From: CALBPI01 sp038529355
GTDB lineage: Bacteria > Pseudomonadota > Gammaproteobacteria > Steroidobacterales > Woeseiaceae
Direction: 5' to 3'
Assembly: GCA_038529355.1 (NCBI GenBank)
Contig: JBCBDU010000012.1
Location: 1-64,000 of the forward strand
Length of the DNA: 64,000 nucleotides
Shown: one piece after another, positions 35,164-45,300 of the stretch
Layout: every line of letters starts with the position of its first letter
How positions within the stretch are numbered: position 1 is the first letter of the stretch
Program-made: the position numbers and the translations under genes
Notes under the pieces: generated by a model
The model's database searches: none
Seen by the model: the letters and a program-made list of their open reading frames with translations, nothing else
What the model was told of the DNA's origin: nothing

Positions 35164-36372
35164 ATGCCGGACTACAGTCTTCAATTAGAGCCACTGGCGG
35201 CGAGCGCTGTCGTCGGCATGTCGATCCTGGCGATAACGCTGCTGGCCGATCGCGCCGGCAAGCAGCAATGGCTGTGGCCATTGGTGGTGTTTTTCGGTGC
35301 CAACCTGGTTACCGAAATTGGCCCGCTGGTTGCACCGTTTGGGCCGAATGTCGCGGTCATTGCTGACGTCATCTACTTCCCGCACATGATGCTGCTGGGC
35401 CCTACGCTATGGCTCTACGTGGTTGCGCTGACGGCGACTGAGCGCTGGCGTTGGCGCTGGCCAGGTTGGCGACATGCGATACCCATTGCGTACGCAGTTG
35501 TGCTGGCAACAGTCATATTGATGCTGCCGAACGAAGGACGGTTGCGATTGCTGTCCGACGATTACCCGGGGCCCAACACCCTCTTTCTGAATGTGCTGGC
35601 GATGCTCGGCATGCTTCTGGTGCTGGTGTGGTTCGTACAAACAGCGATCTATATCGTGTTGATCGTCAGACGGCTAATTCATTACCGTGCGCGACTGCGA
35701 GATATTTTTGCGAGTACCCGCCAGCGCGAGCTCAGCTGGATCGTATGGGTTTTGGTGCTGCTGGTGTTTTCGTGGGTGTGGTTGTTGCTCAACACGCTAT
35801 TCGACGCCGCAACGCAAACACGAGTCGGCGAACTGATCGATGCGGCGGTATCAACGCTGCTCGTCTACATACTGGCGATCTGGGGCTTGCGGCAGCACCC
35901 GGGTTTTGAGCATCACTATTCGGAAGCGGCGCAAGACGCGGTCTCAACCCAAACGACGAAATACGAACGCTCTGCCTTGCAAGAGGCAGATGCTGTGCGC
36001 ATCGCTGGCAAAATCGAGCAGGCGATGTCTGCAGCAGCGCTTTATCGCGAGCCGAATCTGTCGTTGGGTGATCTGTCAGCGCGGATTGGTGTTACACCGA
36101 ATTACGTGTCGCAGACGCTGAACGAAACACTGTCATCAAGCTTTTTTGACTATGTGAACCGGTGGCGCGTACAAGAGGCGATGCCGCTGGTTGCCGCCGG
36201 CAAGCGCACGGTAGTCGACATTGCCAATGCTGTCGGGTTTAACTCCCGCAGTGCGTTCTACAAAGCTTTCCGCAATGCAACGGGGATGACGCCGTCTGCG
36301 TACCGCAATGCACAGCGTGCGGGTAACGAGCCGGCAAAGCAATCGGTGCCTCGCGATACGCAGGATCAGTAG
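35164..36372 (+). CDS. Membrane-anchored AraC-family transcriptional regulator
   Basis: 402 aa from ATG 35164, with AAGGTG about 9 bases upstream. The N-terminal 245 residues hold seven hydrophobic helices (VVGMSILAITLLAD, WLWPLVVFFGANLVTEI, HAIPIAYAVVLATVILML, LNVLAMLGMLLVLVWFVQTAIYIVLIV and others) and resemble the 7TM regions of other AraC regulators. The C-terminal 100 residues are the double helix-turn-helix: LSLGDLSARIGVTPNYVSQTLNE and VVDIANAVGFNSRSAFYKAF...GMTPSAYR. Such proteins bind DNA from the inner membrane in response to an extracytoplasmic or membrane signal. Divergent position to the MipA operon and the shared inverted repeat suggest that operon as target. Confidence 0.9.
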   Translation: MPDYSLQLEPLAASAVVGMSILAITLLADRAGKQQWLWPLVVFFGANLVTEIGPLVAPFGPNVAVIADVIYFPHMMLLGPTLWLYVVALTATERWRWRWPGWRHAIPIAYAVVLATVILMLPNEGRLRLLSDDYPGPNTLFLNVLAMLGMLLVLVWFVQTAIYIVLIVRRLIHYRARLRDIFASTRQRELSWIVWVLVLLVFSWVWLLLNTLFDAATQTRVGELIDAAVSTLLVYILAIWGLRQHPGFEHHYSEAAQDAVSTQTTKYERSALQEADAVRIAGKIEQAMSAAALYREPNLSLGDLSARIGVTPNYVSQTLNETLSSSFFDYVNRWRVQEAMPLVAAGKRTVVDIANAVGFNSRSAFYKAFRNATGMTPSAYRNAQRAGNEPAKQSVPRDTQDQ

Positions 36373-36629
36373 AAGCGTTCAGCGGAACAGAGTGCGACTG
36401 GTGCGGGTAAGACGCGCTCGCACGCCGGCCCTTCGGCGTCGTCTGTAGGCAATTGGCAGCTATGGCGGTGTCGCCTTCGGTCTGTCACTGACGATTGCGA
36501 CGACCGTGTATCCGCAGCAGGGTATTGTCGGGCGCTGCTGCTATCGCGCGCGCATTGCAGTTGCGCTCACCGGCTGGTTTGCCGGACTATAATCGCAAGC
36601 CATATCGATCTGTTTCATTGGAGAGCATC

Positions 36630-38987
36630 ATTAGTATTCGTCAACGATTGAACACGCCGACTCTGCTGATTGCCGCCTTTGTCATGTCGATCAAAATTGG
36701 CGCGGCCCAGAGCAGCGTGTTCCCGTCAGCAGATGCGCTCGACGGGGAATGGCATGGCGTTTTTCAGTGCGACGGTTATACCAATCAGTTCTCGGTTCGC
36801 CTGCAAAGCAATGGTGCGCAGCTAGCAGGACCTATGCAGCGCAGTATCCTCGGGCCAACGTTCAAAAAGCACCAGCAGCCGTACGCAAAGTCGCTGCAAA
36901 TCATCGGGCAGTACGACAGCCAGACTGGCACGATTGCCCTAGCGACGGGTCAGGGTCGCGGACAGGAAATTGTGATCCGTGGGGTTGTCGGCGAGGACGG
37001 CGATCGGCTGGCAGGCACGGTGCAGTGGAGTCTGGGTCGCGGTTGCAGCGGTGTTGTGATGGGCAAACGCTTTGAACGCACAGTGGCGTCGATAGTGTCC
37101 GCTGCAAAACCTGTCCTGTATCGCCCGAAGGTGGATGGCCGCGTCAGTTGTGATGCCAACGTTGTCGAATGGATGAGTCAGCCGCTGAATTACGATCAGT
37201 ATTCCTATCAACTTCGCGAAGCGGCGGCTTTTGGCAGCCTTGCGTTATTTGCCGATGACCGCTTCAAGCCTTTTTTTGGCAAGTCCTTCAGCAAGATGTC
37301 GAAACGTGATCTGGCCAAACTTGAGAATCAAATCGCCCGATCCTGTTGGGGAAACGTCCAGGCTATCGGTGGCGATGCCAAAACCGCAACGCATGCATTG
37401 AACGTCGTGCGTCAGTTGCCGGGCACACGGTTAAACGTTGCTTTGTATGCGCACGCACGCGATATCGCACGCTCCTGGCAAGCGCACGCGATTGCCAGCG
37501 CCGACCCTGCCAATCAGCAGCAGGTGAGTCGGTTAACCAATGCGGCCCGACTGTTTACCCAAACGCTGTGGCCTGAGGGCGGTTTCAACTTCAGCGCTCA
37601 GTTAGCTGAGAAAAAATCGGCGGCTGGCACGCAGAGCATGCAAGCGGCGCTCGATGCGCTGTTAGCCGATCCGACACCTTCATTCGAAACGTTGGAGCAG
37701 GTCGCGGCGTTCGATCAAGGTATGGTGGTGGGCAGCGTTGCCGCGATGGAGTCGCCCAATCGGGTGACACGTCGCAGTCGCCAGGAACAGGCGGCAGCGC
37801 AGCAAGCGGCGCAGGCGGCCAACGCGGAGGCGAGAGCAAGCTTTGTCGTCACGGCTGAAGCAGCAACGGCTGCACTCGAACGTATCCGCACCTACACGAA
37901 TGCACACATTGTTGATGCGGCGGCAGCGTTTGCGGCACAGCAAACGACACCGGCGCAGGTACGCACACAACTCGTGCCGCTGCGGCAACGATCCGCGAGC
38001 CAGCTTGGTAACTACGTTGCACCTGCGCAGGCACGACAGGTTAGCGCAATTTTTTCGGCGCAGCGTCAGCAGCAAGCAGCACAGTTTGCGGCTGCCGAGC
38101 AGCAACAGTTTGTCGCCCTCAACGTATCCGCTGACGCCACGCTCGCCGGTCTGGGTGCACTGAACGCTGCGTATCGTCGTTGGCAACAAACCTACGGTGA
38201 ATTGCTGAAACTCGATGCCTTTGCGCCTTTGTTGCGAGACGCGGCAACGAACCGCATGCGCATTCTCGACAGCGTACGACTATCGCTGGTCGCGCAAGTG
38301 GCGCAAGCCGACACTGTGACGGCACTGGAACGTATGCTCGATGAGCACGTGTTGCCAATCGATCGCAACAGTCGGGCCTTCGCGCCGATCGCGCAGGCTG
38401 CCGCGACCCGGCGACAATCGCTGGCGCCGTTTACCGGCTATCCTGGCGATACGTACTTGAATGCTATTTACGCCGGAGATCTGCGAACGATCGATACCAT
38501 TGATGTGGCGTATCGGAACCGTTTCAAGCAAGCACTCAGCGAGTTCGGTGGCGCCGGGGTTTTCGATAACTTCTACCGCTACGCGATTGACCAGATCACG
38601 TTTATCGAACCGATCATGGCGGTCTACCTGCTGAACTATCAGAAAAACTTCAAGCGCTGTCTGCGCGCCGATGCTGCTCGCTTTACGGTGACGCGGACAG
38701 TGCCGACGACGGTCACGACCAACTTGTTGGGCATCGAAATCGCGCGCAGCGAAGGCTATACCCTTAAGGATGATTTTTGGGTTAACGCAGAGTTTGTCGG
38801 GGCGTTCAGACAAGTTGGCAAGATGCAGCCGACGAATCTGGTGGCGTCACTGGTCGATCAATACGTTGGCAGCGGTGGTATCGGCGCTGTCACGAGCGGC
38901 ACCCGCAAGATGTTGCGTGAGCAAGACTGCAACGGTCCGGTGATGCAGCGCATGGAGGAGCGGATGCGAGCGGTATTGTTTCGCTAG
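36630..38987 (+). CDS. Secreted protein of unknown function, paralogue of the gene at 6853-9000
   Basis: 785 aa if started at the ATT codon 36630, six bases after GGAG, giving signal sequence SIRQRLNTPTLLIAAFVM...GAAQ. TTG 36618 and TTG 36648 are alternatives with poor ribosome-binding sites. After ALDGEWHGVFQCDG comes a strand-rich region (about 35-160) ending in RGCSGVVMGKRF. A long helical alanine/glutamine-rich stretch follows (RSRQEQAAAQQAAQAANAE and later), likely coiled coil. The C-terminal module has YPGDTYLNAIYAGDL, KRCLRADAARFTVTRTV, KDDFWVNAEFVG and REQDCNGPVMQRM, matching the order in the 715-aa protein at 6853-9000. No known family. Its 3' end is tandemly duplicated. Confidence 0.72.
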   Translation: MSIRQRLNTPTLLIAAFVMSIKIGAAQSSVFPSADALDGEWHGVFQCDGYTNQFSVRLQSNGAQLAGPMQRSILGPTFKKHQQPYAKSLQIIGQYDSQTGTIALATGQGRGQEIVIRGVVGEDGDRLAGTVQWSLGRGCSGVVMGKRFERTVASIVSAAKPVLYRPKVDGRVSCDANVVEWMSQPLNYDQYSYQLREAAAFGSLALFADDRFKPFFGKSFSKMSKRDLAKLENQIARSCWGNVQAIGGDAKTATHALNVVRQLPGTRLNVALYAHARDIARSWQAHAIASADPANQQQVSRLTNAARLFTQTLWPEGGFNFSAQLAEKKSAAGTQSMQAALDALLADPTPSFETLEQVAAFDQGMVVGSVAAMESPNRVTRRSRQEQAAAQQAAQAANAEARASFVVTAEAATAALERIRTYTNAHIVDAAAAFAAQQTTPAQVRTQLVPLRQRSASQLGNYVAPAQARQVSAIFSAQRQQQAAQFAAAEQQQFVALNVSADATLAGLGALNAAYRRWQQTYGELLKLDAFAPLLRDAATNRMRILDSVRLSLVAQVAQADTVTALERMLDEHVLPIDRNSRAFAPIAQAAATRRQSLAPFTGYPGDTYLNAIYAGDLRTIDTIDVAYRNRFKQALSEFGGAGVFDNFYRYAIDQITFIEPIMAVYLLNYQKNFKRCLRADAARFTVTRTVPTTVTTNLLGIEIARSEGYTLKDDFWVNAEFVGAFRQVGKMQPTNLVASLVDQYVGSGGIGAVTSGTRKMLREQDCNGPVMQRMEERMRAVLFR

Positions 38988-39059
38988 CAGGCGCGCTACG
39001 GCAATACGATAGTGAGCGGTATTGTTTCGTCATCATGCGCGTTACGGCAATACCATAGC
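38968..39059 (+). repeat. 46-bp tandem duplication of a gene 3' end
   Basis: GAGCGGTATTGTTTCG is exactly repeated at 38968-38983 and 39014-39029 (offset 46). The following bases (CAGGCGCGCTACGGCAATACGATAG / CATGCGCGTTACGGCAATACCATAG) also match closely. The first copy encodes the last residues AVLFR of the preceding gene. The rest of 38988-39178 holds only the ribosome-binding site GGGGGGAG of the next gene. Confidence 0.75.
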
Positions 39060-39178
39060 CGCGTTCAGTGAGAGCCTGCGAAGGAACTACCTCACCGTAG
39101 CAGCCAACAGACAACCTGTAGGTTTCCGCCTGATCACCACGCGCATGGTATAAGTATCGGAAAAGGGGGGGAGCGCTG

Positions 39179-41017
39179 ATGAAAGACCGGATTACCCGAC
39201 GCGATTTTCTGAACGGCACGCAGGTGGCGATCGGTGCCTCGCTCGCCTCACCGTGGACTACGGCATTTGGTACGACGGCGCCCGATTTCGCATTGCCTGC
39301 CGACTACTACCCGCCAGCCAAAACAGGATTGCGAGGTAGCCACACCGGCGCATGGGAGGCGATGCATGCGCGTGTGGCTGGCAAAGTCTTCAAGCCGCAG
39401 GAAGTCGAGGAGCACTACGACCTGGTCGTTGTTGGCGGCGGCATCAGCGGCTTATCGGCTGCCTATTTTTACCGTCAGGCGCATCCGCGCGCGCGTGTGC
39501 TGGTGCTCGACAACCACGATGATTTCGGTGGGCACGCGAAACGCAACGAGTTTGAGCACAACGGTGAGACACGGATCGGTTACGGTGGCACGGAATCGAT
39601 CGATACACCATCGGCCTATAGCGATGTCGCGAAGCAGTTGCTCAAGGAGCTGGGTGTTGCATTGCCGCGCTTCTATGACTATTTCGATCAATCGCTGTAT
39701 GCATCCAAGGGTTTGGGGCAAGCGATTGTGTTCGACAAAGAGAATTTCGGCGAACAAAAGACTGTTCCTGGCTACGGCACGCTACCGTGGCAGGAGTTCG
39801 CCGCGAATACGCCGATGAATGAACAGGCGCGCGCAGATCTCGTGCGCGCGTTCACCGATGAAAAAGACTATTTGCCGGGCCTGTCGCGAGAAGAAAAACA
39901 GGCCTTGCTGAGCAAGACCAGCTACTACGATTTCCTGAAAGACTACGTCAAGGTTGACCAGCAGGTGCTCGAGTTGTACCGGCGCTGGGGCATAAGTTTT
40001 TGGTGTGTCGGTATCGACGAGATTCCGGCGATCGCTGTGCAGGCTTATGACGATGGCGGCGGCATGCCGGGGCTTAAATATACGATGCCGCGTGTCGGCT
40101 ATCGCGGTGATGAGCCCTACATTTTTCACTTCCCTGATGGCAATGCATCCATCGCCCGCCTGCTGGTTCGCGCGTTAATTCCGGCGGCGGTGCCGGGCAC
40201 AACCATGGAGGATGTGGTTACGGCCAAAGTACGCTATGCGTTGCTGGATCAACAGGGGGCATCGGTCAACATCCGCCTGAACAGTACGGCGGTGAATGTT
40301 GCGCATGCGGATCGCGAGCGCCGCGTCGATGTGACCTACGTTCGCGATGGTGCGACGCACACGGTGCGTGCGAAGCACTGCGTCATGGCGTGTTACAACA
40401 GCGCCATTCCATACCTGTGCCCGGAGTTGCCGGAGGAACAAGTCAAAGGTCTGGAGTACAACGTCAAGGTACCGCTGACGTACACGAAAATTCTCGTGAA
40501 CAACTGGCGTGCGTTTGCAGAGCTTGGCGTGTCCTATGTGTATTACACCAATGCGTTGTACAAGCAGGTTGAGCTCGATTACCCGGTGTCGATGGGGCGT
40601 TATGAGTTTGGTTCAGACCCGGATCAACCGATGGTGTTGCACATGTGTCATGTGCCGCACTTCCAGGACATCAGCGGGCCAGAGCAATGGCGTGCCGGAC
40701 GCCGGCAAATGCTCGGACGCTCATTTGCTAGTTTCGAGCAGAACGCTTATGAACAATTAGATCAGGCGTTGTCGGGCGCTGGCTTCGATCCACAGCGCGA
40801 CATCGAGGCAATTACCGTCAATCGCTGGGCGCACGGCTATGCCTACAGCCCGGATCTTTTGTGGGAGCCGCAGTGGCCGACCGAACAAAGCCAGCCGTGG
40901 GTTGTTGGCCGCCAGCCATTCGGCCGCATCACCATTGCTAATTCCGACGCCAGTGCAGCCGCCAATACTGATGCTGCGATTTACAACGCGCACCGTGCGG
41001 TGAGTGAATTGCCGTAG
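39179..41017 (+). CDS. Tat-exported FAD oxidoreductase, spermidine-dehydrogenase-like
   Basis: 612 aa, ATG start after GGGGGGAGCGCTG. The N-terminus MKDRITRRDFLNGTQVAIG is a twin-arginine signal. FAD-binding Rossmann motif VVVGGGISGLSAAYFYR (about residues 83-99) and the second adenine contact LVLDNHDDFGGHAKRNEF follow, then RIGYGGTESID. The late C-terminal block INNRWAHGYAYSP-like (TVNRWAHGYAYSPDLLW) and GRITIANSDASA...AHRAV completes the cofactor site. This arrangement matches the SpdH-type polyamine dehydrogenases of Pseudomonas and relatives, which oxidise spermidine in the periplasm. Length fits. Substrate assignment is by resemblance only. Monocistronic between a family gene and the RND operon. 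Confidence 0.8.
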   Translation: MKDRITRRDFLNGTQVAIGASLASPWTTAFGTTAPDFALPADYYPPAKTGLRGSHTGAWEAMHARVAGKVFKPQEVEEHYDLVVVGGGISGLSAAYFYRQAHPRARVLVLDNHDDFGGHAKRNEFEHNGETRIGYGGTESIDTPSAYSDVAKQLLKELGVALPRFYDYFDQSLYASKGLGQAIVFDKENFGEQKTVPGYGTLPWQEFAANTPMNEQARADLVRAFTDEKDYLPGLSREEKQALLSKTSYYDFLKDYVKVDQQVLELYRRWGISFWCVGIDEIPAIAVQAYDDGGGMPGLKYTMPRVGYRGDEPYIFHFPDGNASIARLLVRALIPAAVPGTTMEDVVTAKVRYALLDQQGASVNIRLNSTAVNVAHADRERRVDVTYVRDGATHTVRAKHCVMACYNSAIPYLCPELPEEQVKGLEYNVKVPLTYTKILVNNWRAFAELGVSYVYYTNALYKQVELDYPVSMGRYEFGSDPDQPMVLHMCHVPHFQDISGPEQWRAGRRQMLGRSFASFEQNAYEQLDQALSGAGFDPQRDIEAITVNRWAHGYAYSPDLLWEPQWPTEQSQPWVVGRQPFGRITIANSDASAAANTDAAIYNAHRAVSELP

Positions 41018-41307
41018 AATGTCATGATGGCCGCGGAAGGTCTGCGCTTGCGGGCCTAGCGGCTGCTACCGTCGCTGGTGTGTATCGCACTTTGCCGACG
41101 AGCAAGGGCGCAATGCACTCAGATGCTTTTGACTGGCCATGCCGCAACGGTTTAACACAGGTCTAGATACCACATCGGCTCTGTGCGCAGGGTCATGACG
41201 GTTCCTGCATCACGCACACGATTTTGCCTTGCTATACTTATAGGCGCGCAATCGCTGCGCTGCGCGCCTTCATGCCGAACGCGCTTGACCAATAGCAGGT
41301 AATTCTC

Positions 41308-42357
41308 ATTAAAGCTCCAATCATCACCGCCGTCGTGACGCTCGCCCTTGTCGCCAACGCTCATGCGCAGCAACGCGCGCCCGTGGACGTTGTCATCGAA
41401 CCTGTACGCGAAACCACGTTCATGGATCGCATCGAGGCGCTTGGGACGCTGCAAGCCAATGAGCTGGTCGAGATCGGTGCGCTGATCACCGAGCGCATCG
41501 ACAAGCTGTATTTCGAAGACGGGGATGTGGTCGAGGAAGGTGCGCTGCTCGTGCAATTCGAGATGAATCAGGAAATTGCGCTGTTGGCCGAGGCTGAAGC
41601 GGTGCTCGAGAATGCAACGCTTGAGCTCGAACGCGTCGATGATCTGATCAAGCGCGGTGTCGCGACGGCGACGGAGCTGAGTCAACGCCAACGCGAGTTC
41701 GCTGTGGCCAAGGCGCGTTTGCGTGCCGTGCGCGCGCAGATCGATGACCGGTCCATTCGCGCGCCGTTTGCTGGCACGATTGGCATTCGCGATATCAGCG
41801 TTGGTGCGACGGTGTCGCCCGGTGATCTGATCGCGCGCATTGCTGACACCCGCGTAATGAAACTGGATTTCTCCGTGCCATCAACGTTTCTTGCAGACTT
41901 GCGCAAGGGCACACGCATCGAGGGGCGCACACGCGCCTATCCCGGCGAGACGTTTGTTGGCGAGGTGGCGACCGTTGATAGCGTGGTCGACCCGGTCACG
42001 CGCTCCGTTTTGGTGCGGGCGTTGATTCCGAACGACGATGGTCGCCTGCGTCCAGGTCTGCTGATGACGGTCGACCTGCTATTCAATGAACGGCAAGGTC
42101 TGGCAGTGGACGAGCGTGCACTGATTCCGGATGGTCGCCAGACGTTTGTGTTCGTTGCCGAGCAAAATGATGATGGCCAGCTTGTCGCCGCGCAACGCGA
42201 GGTGCGTATCGGCGTGCGCCGGGTCGGCACGGTGGAAATTGTGAGCGGACTCAGTGTCGGTGATCAGGTCGTCATCGAAGGCATGATGAAATTGCGACCG
42301 AATACGAACATTCGCGCGACCACCGAGCTCGGCGTCAACCCGGTAGACAGTTCATGA
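41308..42357 (+). CDS. RND efflux periplasmic adaptor (membrane fusion protein)
   Basis: 349 aa if started at ATT 41308 (AGG eight bases upstream), which gives the full signal peptide KAPIITAVVTLALVANAHA. The first standard start, GTG 41335, leaves only a fragment of it, and an in-frame TAG lies at 41293. Mature part: VDVVIEPVRETTFMDRIEALGTLQANELVEI (barrel start), lipoyl halves DKLYFEDGDVVEEGALL and IRAPFAGTIGIRDISVGATV, a helical hairpin between them, then beta barrel and membrane-proximal domains to VVIEGMMKLRP. The last codons overlap the permease start (ATGA), so the two are coupled. It links the inner-membrane pump with an outer-membrane channel not encoded here. Confidence 0.87.
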   Translation: MKAPIITAVVTLALVANAHAQQRAPVDVVIEPVRETTFMDRIEALGTLQANELVEIGALITERIDKLYFEDGDVVEEGALLVQFEMNQEIALLAEAEAVLENATLELERVDDLIKRGVATATELSQRQREFAVAKARLRAVRAQIDDRSIRAPFAGTIGIRDISVGATVSPGDLIARIADTRVMKLDFSVPSTFLADLRKGTRIEGRTRAYPGETFVGEVATVDSVVDPVTRSVLVRALIPNDDGRLRPGLLMTVDLLFNERQGLAVDERALIPDGRQTFVFVAEQNDDGQLVAAQREVRIGVRRVGTVEIVSGLSVGDQVVIEGMMKLRPNTNIRATTELGVNPVDSS

Positions 42358-45300
42358 TTCTCTCCGACCTGTCCGTTAAGCGACCGGTTGTCGCGACCGT
42401 AATGTCATTGACCTTGCTTATGTGTGGCATCGTCGCGTTTAAGCAATTGCCGCTGCGCCAATACCCAGATATCGATCCGCCTGTTGTATCGATCGAGACT
42501 GCGTACCCCGGCGCTTCGGCCAGCGTGGTCGAGACACGCATCACCGAACTGCTGGAAGAGCAAATTTCCGGCGTGCAAGGCATCGAGACCATTTCGGCGG
42601 TCAGCGAAGACGGTGAGTCGAACATCACCGTCACGTTCTTCACCAATCGCGATGTGGATTCGGCAGCCAACGATATTCGTGATCGTGTATCCGGCGTGCT
42701 CGATAATTTGCCCGTCGAAGCAGATCCACCCGAAATCTCGAAGGTTGACTCCAACCAGGACGTCATCATGTGGCTCAACCTCGTGGGTGAGGGCATGACG
42801 GTGCCGGAGCTCACCGACTACGCCGAGCGTTATCTGGTGGATCGGTTTTCGGCGCTGGAAGGCGTTGCGCGCGTGCGTATCGGTGGCGCGCAAACTTACG
42901 CAATGCGGGTCTGGTTGGATCGCAAGGCGATGGCGGCGCGCGGCATAGTCGTAACCGATATCGAGGATCGGCTGCGCAGCGAAAACCTCGAGCTGCCCGC
43001 GGGCAGCATCGAGTCGACATCGCGGCAGTTTACCGTGCGTGTTGATCGTACGTTCACGCGGCCGGAGGACTTCGCGCGCATTGTGCTGGCGGAGGGCCGC
43101 GATGGTTATGATGTGCGCATCGGTGATGTTGCGCGCGTCGAGCTCGGTACGGTAGAGAGCCGTACATTCTTCCGCGGCAACACGGTGCCGCAGGTCGGAC
43201 TAGGCATCGTGCGCCAATCAACGTCGAATACAGTCGCCGTTGCGAAAGCCGCGAAAGCAGAGGCCGCGCGCATCAACCCGACGATGCCTGAAGGCATGTC
43301 CATAGAGCAATCCTACGACACGTCGATCTTCATCGAAGGCGCATTGAATGAGGTGTACAAGACGCTGGCGTTTGCGATCGCGCTCGTCATTCTTGTGATT
43401 TATCTGTTCCTGGGCAGCGCACGCGCCATGCTTGTGCCGGCGGTCACGGTCCCGGTGTCGTTGACCGGTGCGTTTTTCGCGATGTACCTGTTGGGCTTTT
43501 CGATCAATCTGCTGACGTTGCTGGCGCTGGTGCTCGCCATTGGCTTGTTGGTTGATGATGCCATCGTCGTACTGGAAAACATTGTGCGCCGTATGGATGA
43601 GCGTGGAGAGACGCCGCTGGTTGCAGCGTACCTCGGCTCGCGACAAGTTGCGTTTGCGGTCGTGGCGACGACCGTTGTACTGGTCGCCGTGTTCGTGCCA
43701 ATTGCGTTTCTGCAGGGCGACATTGGTCGTTTGTTTTCCGAGTTCTCGCTGACGATTGCTGCGGCGGTTTCGATTTCGAGTTTCGTTGCGCTGTCATTGT
43801 CTCCGGCACTGGCATCGAAAGTCTTGCGCCGACGCGAAAAAACCAATCGGTTTGGTGCCAGTCTGGAGCGCAGCTTCGACAAACTGCGCGGTCGCTATGA
43901 TCGCTTGTTGACGGCGCTGTTGCGGCGACCGCTGATTGGCGTTGCGTTAATCCTGATCGGGTTCGCAGGCAGTTATCTGCTGACGCTCGCAATCCCGAGT
44001 GAGTTTGCGCCGTCCGAAGATCGCGGTGCTTTTTTTGTGATCGTCAACGGGCCGGAAGGCGCCACGTTTGAATACATGCAGACGTACATGGATGAAATCG
44101 AGGCGCGCATGATGCCGTACGTCGACAAGGGTGAAGTGGATCGACTGCTGATTCGCACGCCACGCAGTTTCGGCAATTTCGAGACTTTTAACACCGGCGT
44201 TGCGATTGTGTTGCTGAGCGACTGGAGCGAGCGTCGCAGCGGTTTTGTGATCATGAATGAAATTCGCGCGGCGCTGGCGGATCTGCCCGGCGTGCGAGCG
44301 TTCCCAGTCATGCGCCAGGGTTTCGGCAGTTCGATCCAGAAACCGATCCAGCTGACGATTGGTGGTGGCAGTTGGGCGCAACTATCCGAGTGGCGCGAAA
44401 CACTCGTCAGTGCCATTAACGCGCGTAACCTGCCGATTGACGGTCTGGATTGGGACTACAAGGAAACGGCGCCGCAGGTCGACGTGCAAATCGACTACGA
44501 TCGGGCGGCCGAGTTAGGCGTCAGCGTCGGTAATATCGGTCGCACGCTCGAGACGATGCTTGGGTCGCGTCGTGTAACGACGTTCATTCAGGACGGCGAG
44601 GAATACGACGTCGTGCTTGAAGGCGAGCGCGATGTGCAGCGTACGCCGACCGATCTTGGCAACATCTACGTGCGCTCGACGCGCTCAGGTCAGTTGGTGC
44701 CGCTCAGCAATATTGTGACGTTGGGCGAAAGCGGCGGCTCGTCGACGCTCAATCGCTACAACCGCATTCGTGCAATCACGCTCGAGGCTAATCTTGCCGA
44801 GGGTGCAGTGCTTGGCACGACGCTGGATGAGATCGAAGCTATTGCCCGTGACGTGTTGCCAAGCAACGTGGTGATCGACTTCAAAGGTCAATCGCTCGAT
44901 TTGCGCCAGGCCGGATCGTCGATCCTGTTTATCTTCATCTTTGGTGGCTCGATTGTGTTTCTGGTGCTCGCTGCGCAGTTTGAAAGTTGGCGACATCCGA
45001 TCGTCATCATGTTGTCTGTGCCGGTTGCGATGCTCGGTGCATTGCTGGCATTGATGGCCACAGGCCAGACGCTGAATCTGTACAGCCAGATTGGCTTGAT
45101 CATGTTGATCGGGCTTGCCGCAAAGAACGGTATCCTAATTGTTGAGTTTGCGAACCAACTGCGAGACGAAGGCATGGCGTTTGCCGATGCGCTGCGCGAA
45201 GCGTCACTGACACGCTTCCGACCGATCATCATGACGGGCGTCACGACGCTGGCTGGCGCATTGCCATTGGTGTTGTCGAGCGGTGCCGGTGAAGAGACGC

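Noticed and set aside
41018..41307. tRNA or small RNA in the gap before the RND operon
   Set aside because: No cloverleaf or strong hairpin could be drawn from the sequence.
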